Origin: Melampsora larici-populina 98AG31
Taxonomy: Eukaryota; Basidiomycota; Pucciniomycetes; Pucciniales; Melampsoraceae
NCBI RefSeq assembly: GCF_000204055.1
Contig: NW_006768785.1
Span: forward strand, 1,061,496 to 1,125,495
Reading direction: 5' to 3'
DNA: 64,000 nucleotides
Shown here: one piece after another, positions 56,901 through 64,000 of the stretch
Position numbering within the stretch: position 1 is the stretch's first letter
Layout: every line of letters begins with the position of its first letter
Position numbers and translations under genes: made by a program
The notes under the pieces: generated by a model
Databases searched by the model: none
Told to the model about the DNA's origin: nothing
Seen by the model: the letters and a program-made list of their open reading frames with translations, nothing else

Positions 56901-59900
56901 GGCTCGTCAATCTATCCACCATAGTGTTGACACTGGTGTACACGTTTCATACGTCAGACAAAGAGACCTCGACGAACTAAATGAGATATGTGAAGAAAAC
57001 TTACCAGTCCGTCAAATTGCGCCATTCTCCATTCACACCTTCTACATTGGCTCGACCACCTATTTCAAAAGGATTAGTAAAACCTCTTGTGAAATCCAGA
57101 AAGAATCTTACTCACCCAGCTTTCCATCAAACCCGACTTCTCTTGCAACTCTGCAAAAGAAAAACCAAAAACTTCACTGAGTAAAGGATTATAAAACCCG
57201 TAGAGTGTTTTGAACTTCACAAACCTCGTGACTTCAGAAGCAAACAATCTCAAAGAATCTACCATCCCATTAACGGTAGATTTCAATTCAAGAACTTCAC
57301 CCTTAACATCCACTTCAATCTTTTGACTTAAGTCTCCTTTAGCCACAGCTGTAGTCACCTTGGCGATGCCACGAACTTGAGTGGTAAGATTATGTGCCAT
57401 CGTATTCACATTGTCTGTCAAGGTACGCCAAGTTCCAAAGACATCTTGAACTTGAGCTTTGCCTCCGAGTTTACCTGTGACGTCAATCAAAACTAACGTC
57501 AATTCAACTGAAGTCATGTTCGTTGCTATGAATGGACTAACCTTCGGTTCCGACCTAGCTCAACATAAAACAAGGGATTCGAAGTATTAATAACAGATTA
57601 CTTCAAAGCACTGAAGCAAAGGAGCTCTTTCTTACCTCTAAAGCCACACGACTGACTTCCTCAGCAAACGAACGAAGAGTAGACACCATCAAGTTGACTG
57701 TCGATTTCAAAGCCAAAATTTCACCTTGGGCAGAAACCGTAATAAGTCGCGTAAGATCACCCTTGGCAACACAAGTCGTCACAATCGCAATCTCTCGCAC
57801 TTGATCCGTCAAGTTCTTGGCCATTCGATTCACATTTGATGTCAACTCTAACCAAACTCCTTGAACATCTTCAACGACCGCTTGGCCACCCTGTGAGCAA
57901 AGGAAAGCATTTAAAAATCAGACAAAAAGACGTATGATGGCTGAGATGGGAAACTTGTCTTACAAGATTTCCATGGACTCCCGTCTCCAAGGCTACACGA
58001 GTAACCTCAATGGTGAAGACTTTCAGCTTGTCCACCATACCTAAAGACCGATCATGTAAGCAAAAAGGTCACAAACAGATTGATTTTGATTTGAAGACCT
58101 ACCATTGACAGTTTGTTTGAGTTCGGCCATTTCTCCCATCACTTCAACTTCGATTTTATGATTCAAATCACCAGCAGCAATCGCACTGGTGACAGTAGCA
58201 ATGGATCGAACTTGACTTGTCAAGTTACTCGCCATTTGATTGACATTGTCTCTCAATGTTTTCCATGTGCCTTCAACACCGTGAACAACGGCTTGGCCTC
58301 CCAATCTGTAATCATGACAAACCAAATAAGACGAGCGTAAAATGAGCGAAAATGGCGGTGAATTGTAACATACCTTCCTTTAGTTCCAACATCGAGAGCG
58401 ACCCGACTGACTTCTTCAGCAAATGACCTCAACTGATCAGTCATATCATTGATCGTGATTGCCAATTCCTGAACTTCACCCTTAGCCTCAACCTGAATCT
58501 TTTGACTAAGATCACCACGTGAGATAGATTTAGTAACCATGGCAATAGCTCGAACTTGTTCCGAAAGGTTGGCTGCCAATGTATTCACTACATCGGTCAA
58601 TTCTCTCCAGGCCCCTTCTGCCCCTTCAACGATTGCTTGTCCACCTAATCGGCCTAGATATATTTGAAAAACAAAGGATGATGAGAAAGCGCAAGAGCTA
58701 GAGGATTTACGATTTACTGACCTTCAGTTCCGACCTATGAAAGCGTAAGATTGCGTTAGTGTGAATTGTCAATGCCTACAACGGGTCGTGAATGTAAAGT
58801 TTGAACTTGCCTCAATGGACACTCTTGTCACTTCACCAGCGAAACATCTCAATTGTTGAACCATTCCGTTGACAACAGCTTTCAATTCCGTTAAATCATG
58901 TCCTTGGACGTTGATGGTCACGGTTTGTGAAAGATCACCTCTAGCTACAGCCTGCAAATGAACGAAAACTCGTCAACTTGTGTCTTCCTCTCTAACAAAT
59001 ACAGACACAACATACCTTGCAAACACGAGCGAAATCTCGAACTTGAGCTTTAAGTAACTTCAACTCTTCTTCAGCTGTGAGTTCCTTGTTGTTGATAATG
59101 ATTTTAGATCTTGCATGACCTTCAACTTCTTCAGCCTCAGCTCGTTCGTCTACATTCCTACCTCCTCCTACATCATAAATAATTTCAGAATTGATAGGTA
59201 ATGAAGAAATATTTGAAGGTGCATGACTTGGATTAGTTTGATCAGCTAAATGAACCAATTTATCATCTAATAATTGAATCAATCCATTCAACACGATAAT
59301 CTCATTCTGTTGTAGACAATCATGATGCTCTCGTCCATCTCGATTAGGATTCGTTGGATTACTCAAAGATGAATTTTTCAAAATATATTCATTCAATTCG
59401 AGACGGATTCGATGGTATTGATCTATTAATTCACCAGGATTGAAATCTGAAGCTGATGTAGTGATAGGTGAGAGTGATTGGATTTTCAGGAATTGTTCAG
59501 CCAAAAAATCAGTGAATGGAACTCGATGTTTGAAATTGTTAACGGATGGTAAGTAGCTCAATGATGAGATGGGTGGTGGCGGTGGTGGTGGTAGGCCTTC
59601 TGCGACCGGTGCTTTACCAGTTGCGGTCGAAGTCACTGTAGAGTCAGTTCCTTTTGCTGGTTGAGCTGCCGATGACTTATTAAGATCATTAGATTTGACT
59701 GTGGAAAGATGTGACAAGAATAAAAAACGAGTGTCAACATGATTCATCAGGTGCATACAATCAAAAGATGAAATTCGTACCATGAACGGCAGGTTGAGCA
59801 TTAGGTAAAGACTTGATTTGATTAACTGAAATCACCGGGGTACTACTAACCAAGAGGGTTGGTTGAGAAGCTTTGGTCTCACGATTCACTAAATCTTGTT

Positions 59901-60588
59901 TCTTCGGAGTTGAGTCAGAATACTTGAATGTAGGTGTTTTGAAATCGTCATGGATCGTCGAAATCATAGTCGGTAATTGTCCCAAGAAAGGAGTTGAGAT
60001 GGGAGGCGAAGGTGATTGAATGGTGGTAGTACTCGAAGGAAGTTCAGAAGAAACTGATTGTTGTAAGAAAGCCAAGATAGGCGATTGGTATTGAGTGATA
60101 TGATGTTTAGTAGATGAAGAGGATTGAGTCGAATGATTGCTGATCCGAGTAGCTGGTTTGGGTGTTGGCCAATGATCAGAACAACTACTGGTAGCAAGTT
60201 GTTGATCAAGTATATATTCTTCTTCTTCTCCACTTCCGTTACTGATGCATGGACTTTGATCAGAACACAAATCTTCAAAAGATGTGTAAGATTCGTCTCC
60301 AGAAGTACTGATCTGATCACCAATGCTACTAGATCGATTACTGCTGATTGGACTGAGATCTTTGATTTTAGGACGTTGAGGATGAGGCAGAAGAGCCACT
60401 GAGATGGGAGTTGGATGACTATGAATCGAAAGAGAACCCTTAGGATTTGGAAAGTCCAAAGTAGATTGATTAGAAGTTTCAAAGTTGGAATTCGTTCGTT
60501 TTAATGGTTGAGAGGTTGGGTATGAATTCAATGCAAGGTCCGGTAAGTGAGAGCGGCCCGAAGTAGGAGGTTGAAGATGTTCAGACAT
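53919..60588 (-). CDS. NIK1: Group III hybrid histidine kinase (Nik1/Os-1 type)
   Basis: Twenty-six minus-strand exons from ATG 60588 to the stop at 53919-53921 sum to 4938 nt (1645 aa). A long Ser/Pro/Gln-rich N-terminus (exons 1-2) leads into seven HAMP units, each about 92 residues (QVR-IA-VT-AVA-GDL...GEI-LK-TVN-M...LGGQA-V-GV-GTW-LTDNVN-MA-NLT), the last one half-length. The dimerisation/phosphoacceptor site is [22 protein letters not shown], with His the last codon of exon 16. The ATPase domain shows [32 protein letters not shown] and GGTLWVESE. The C-terminal receiver has [16 protein letters not shown], the Asp in [18 protein letters not shown] and DEYVTKP. These cytosolic kinases sense osmotic stress, feed the HOG pathway and are the target of phenylpyrrole and dicarboximide fungicides. 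Exons 4 and 9 are 13-nt microexons. Confidence 0.95.
57542..57554 (-). other. 13-nt microexon 9 of the histidine kinase
   Basis: Same length, phase and peptide (VGTE-G) as microexon 4, at the matching place in HAMP unit 4. Flanked by an AG acceptor and a GTTAGT donor; frame is lost without it. Confidence 0.8.
58722..58734 (-). other. 13-nt microexon 4 of the histidine kinase
   Basis: Encodes VGTE plus the first base of the next Gly codon, flanked by an AG acceptor and a GTCAGT donor. It is needed to keep frame between HAMP units 1 and 2. The upstream intron (58735-58810) begins with GC (GAG-GCAAGT), a GC-AG intron. Confidence 0.8.
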
Positions 60589-62645
60589 GAGTCAAAAAGA
60601 AATTGATGAATTGATATTACGTTAAGAGATTTGAATCAAGATCGATGGCTAGACTGTATAGTAAGATGACTGATAATCAAATCAAAAATAAAAAATAAAA
60701 AATCAAAAGGAACATAGATCGAAAGTAGCAGACAAAAAGAAAAAGATGAGAAGGGTCAACAAGAATATCAGGTTACACCACATTCAGATCAAAATCAAAT
60801 CAAGTCAAATGAAATTCAATTTAACCTATTCGAATCAATCAAACAAACAAAACAAATACCATCAAAATCAAAATCAATTCATCACCATCTCATCACAAGA
60901 AGATCACTTACAATCGGTTGGTCAAATTGTCAATTGTATGCGCAGTACATAATTCATTCATGGCGAATTATTGTCGATTTCGGCAAAACAGATTAAGAAA
61001 GAAAGAAAAAAAGAAAGGTTTTGGAAGGTTTAAGTAAAGTTGATATCATGAAACTTGAAGTCAACAAAAAAAATACAAAAAAAATCAAAAAATCCGGTAA
61101 ACTTACCCTTTAATTTTGCTGTAGATTGATTTCCAAAGAAATCTTTGTGAAAAAAATGGGTATTTTTTCCTTTATAGTTTCAATTTGATTAAAAAGTTCC
61201 TACCAAGAAGAAAGACTCAATCTCTTGTAAGTTAATGAAGATTCAAGAATTTCAAACTTGACTTACTTTTCTTGTTAGTTTTGTATTACAAATCTGATCA
61301 AGAGATGTAAGATTGGTTGATATTTGTAAGGATTGATAGAACAGGGGAATATATTTAATTGAATGAACAATTAAACAGAACGAAGGTAGTTGAAGTCAGA
61401 TTAATGGATAGTGATGACGATAAAGGTCAGATGAGAAAGGTAAAAGATTGAAGTAGTTAAAGGTTTTTAAAGAATCTGGGGATTTGGAGATTTGAAGGAT
61501 AGTTGATTAGGCGAAGATTAGAAGTGATGAAGAAGTAAATTGAATTTGGATTAAGTTTGATGAGAATTGGTAAGATTGATTGATAAAGTCTAGATGACGA
61601 TGATGATGATGATGGTGATGGATGAGGAATGATGACGAATTAAAATGGATTGGAGCTCTAGATCGTACCTTTTGATGAAGTTTTTGAGTCCTTTTTGGTA
61701 AGAAATCAACAAAGCGCGTTATCAAGTGATCTATCTTCTACAATTTCAATTCAGTCATTCAAGTCTTTTAATCATAGCCATCTTCAATCAAAATTAAATA
61801 TTAAACTTACTTTCTCAAATCACGTGGTAGTGAGTACTCATTGAAATTCACCCTTCTAAATCGTCACGGATCACTCCACTTTGGAATTTTCTCTTTTAGA
61901 ATCTTTAATTTTGTAGAATTCGAATCTTAGCGGGTTTGTTTTCTTAGCTTACGATCACACTGACTGGATGTGGATGTAGATTTTCGTCTTGGTGTTTTTA
62001 TATTGTACTAATTGAAAACTGCCACAAACATGAATCCCGTGAATGTTCTTTGACCGGAATTTGCAGTCGAATCATTTGGCTAAAAGTTGTAATATACTAC
62101 ATCTTATAATTCGGAAAGAATCCAATCACTACAACTAAAAAAGCCCTTGATATCCCAAAAACTCTATCACATTTGCACAGCCTCATTCACTTTTTCAACC
62201 CCGCATAGTGATCTGTTATGTACAATTCCTCCGATTTGTTTACTCTTGGCAATCTTCAAAGGTTCTTAAGTTCTATAATTATCAATTCCATACTGCGGAT
62301 ACGGCAAAATGGATCATGGGATTCATTCTTTATGCCCTGCATACAAGTGGGTTTTGAACACAAATTGCCACTGCCACTCACGAGGTTGAACTTGAATCTG
62401 ATCCAGAAGCAGTGCTTGTCAATGTACTTTAAAGAAAATGATAATGCACACTACAACTTCTGCAAACGTACCGGTGTGTTACCCGTTCCAATCCTTGTTT
62501 TGCTCTTGAAGACAGATGATCAACTCTTTGACAAAACAGGAAGCTGATGATATATTCAAATAAAACAAATTCCGCCATGATTATAAAAAACAAAAGGTTT
62601 TTCTCAGAAAACAAATGGGTTTGATCAATTACTCAGCACAATCAC
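60589..62645. other. Histidine-kinase upstream region
   Basis: About 2 kb between the divergent-flank of the histidine kinase and the CAP gene 3' end. A/T-rich, with poly-A and poly-GA runs near 60680-61090 and a (GAT/ATC)-rich tract near 61595-61620. Probably contains the kinase promoter and leader. No coding gene recognised. Confidence 0.4.
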
Positions 62646-64000
62646 TTAAAGAGGTATACCACCAGGTCCAGCTTTAACATTTTGATTAAATTGACCCATC
62701 ACATTTCCAGGACTAGAATTCAAAAAAAAGAGAAAAAATTAAAAGTTAGTTTGAAAACCAATTATCAAAAAAAATGTTATGTTACCAAAAGAAAAGTAAC
62801 TTACGGAAAATATTCACAAGCCCAAAAAATGATAGGTGATTGAGGTAATGAGATACCTTTCATAGAGACACATGAAGTTCTTGAACATGAAATAGATTTA
62901 GTTGAAGACCAAACTACTTCTGTAATGGTCAAGAAAAAAAAATGTATTAGAATTCAAATTTCAACAAATCTTGAGAGAAAAAAACATCAAGTGATGTTTC
63001 AAAATGATTTTTGAAAGATTTAGACTAACGAGTGAAATGAGAGAATGTAGGATTTGATGGATTATAAACTGATTTTTCTCCAGGTCCGATGACCCAATCA
63101 GATACAACTCTTTCAATATCAGGTTGACCAGCTGCGATATTCTAAAATCCAAACATCCAAACAAAACATTACTACATTTACTTCTTTTTGGAGTTGATAG
63201 AATTTCAGAATTTTTTTAATTACCTCTCCATATGCTCCTCTTGAGTGTTCCCAAACACAAGGTGAGACTTCTGATTTTGCTGCAGATGTAAGTTGATCAT
63301 TCCAAACCAAAGGTGCAACCTTATAAGTGGCTCTGTATTTGTTATGAGCGTCTAACCAACTTATGACGGTTTTTGAGTTGGATGATATTCTTGATCAGTA
63401 ATTAATCAATGATGAGTTGATATGATATCTTGACGGCTTACCGCTGTTGGTCTTCCTTGGTTTCGTCTTTCACGTTCCCTGAAGCTGCCGTTATTCTGCA
63501 AAGAGGTTAAGATGCTTAAAACATTGGTGCACAAGTTTAAGAAAATGACATTCATCTTTACCTTGTGTCTGAGGTACCGGGTCTTCCTACCTTTTGGATA
63601 CTGCTAGCAGTATTGTCTTTCGGAGGACATAAATCACCAGGAATAGGCTAAAACCGATCACTAGGTTAGCAAGAATCGTTGGGATGAAGAAAGTCTTTGA
63701 ATTCTTCAAACAAACAGTAGTGTGAAATAAACCGGGTATCCAAGTGGCGAGACCCCAAGTTCTATATTTTGATATAGGTAAGCTTTAGAGCCTGAAACTC
63801 AAAAGAGATAATTGGCTCCTAAGAAAGAATCAACGTACGGAGGACTTTGAGTTGTACATTGTCGCTTTTTGATGGTTTTAGATCTACGATTCACTAGATG
63901 ATTGCAATCTTTTCCCTAGAGATCATGGATCAATTAGACCTTTGAAGAAAGATGAATGCCAATATATATAACGAAGGGACATTGACTCACAATACATCTC
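62646..64000 (-). CDS. CAP/PR-1-like secreted protein, 5' end outside window
   Basis: The C-terminal exons form a complete CAP domain. From about 63400 to 63224: WLDAHNKYRATYKVAPLVWN...CVWEHSRGAYGE. Exon 63141-63030: NIAAGQPDIERVVSDWVIGP...NPTFSHFT. Exon 62919-62805: (Q)VVWSSTKSISCSRTSC...IIFWACEYFP. Exon 62712-62646: PGNVMGQFNQNVKAGPGGIP. All four CAP signatures are visible: H in DAHN, HSRGAYGEN, HFTQVVW (Gln split by an intron) and CEYFPPGNVMGQF. Upstream exons (about 63460-63930) are hydrophilic and low-complexity with pairs of Cys; the expected signal peptide lies beyond position 64000. Fungal CAP proteins (Pry family) bind sterols and fatty acids and several act in virulence; a secreted role here is an inference. 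Confidence 0.85.

Overview
The window is nuclear DNA of a basidiomycete, most likely a rust fungus (Pucciniales, Melampsora-like). The genes carry many short GT-AG introns, the sequence is AT-rich, it is dense in DNA transposons and their relics, and small secreted cysteine-rich proteins and a CAP/PR-1 secreted protein are present. The species is inferred from gene content. One assembly gap (N run) lies at 24981-25773.

Layout. 1-5.1 kb: no gene recognised. 5.1-8.1 kb: three candidate small secreted proteins. 11.9-14.1 kb: KNR4/SMI1-like cell-wall regulator (695 aa). 14.4-21.6 kb: a transposon block with two Tourist-like MITEs, a 3.26 kb TA-flanked mariner-type element carrying a second gene, a decayed hAT transposase, a TA-flanked MITE, a 57-bp tandem repeat and a CACTA-type foldback element. 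23.5-26.5 kb: decayed F-box/LRR gene broken by the gap. 27.7-29.1 kb: 20S proteasome alpha subunit (PSMA4/Pre9 type). 29.7-34.1 kb: a 4.4 kb element with near-perfect 41-bp terminal inverted repeats and a 3-bp target duplication, holding fragments of at least three unrelated host-type genes (DEAH helicase, an HN1/SPIRAL1-like protein, myotubularin) plus one unidentified fragment. 34.9-36.7 kb: multi-pass membrane protein. 38.1-39.8 kb: equilibrative nucleoside transporter. 43.2-45.3 kb: serine palmitoyltransferase subunit LCB1. 46.3-47.6 kb: dead MULE transposase. 49.5-49.9 kb: GTTGCG-rich TIR element. 50.5-52.9 kb: THI6-type bifunctional thiamine enzyme. 53.9-60.6 kb (minus): group III hybrid histidine kinase with seven HAMP units and 26 exons. 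62.6-64.0 kb (minus): CAP/PR-1-like secreted protein, 5' end outside the window.

The housekeeping genes (proteasome, LCB1, THI6, ENT, HHK, KNR4) are unrelated single genes; I see no cluster logic. Exon structures were built by hand from splice signals plus reading-frame continuity and family similarity; for ENT, LCB1, THI6, KNR4, HHK and the transposon accessory gene all exon lengths sum to a multiple of three, which supports the models.

The most unusual items are the two-gene mariner-type transposon (14879-18135), the gene-fragment-carrying CACTA-like element (29669-34081), and a repeated pattern of TGA stops and CpG-type differences in repeats, which suggests cytosine-deamination decay.
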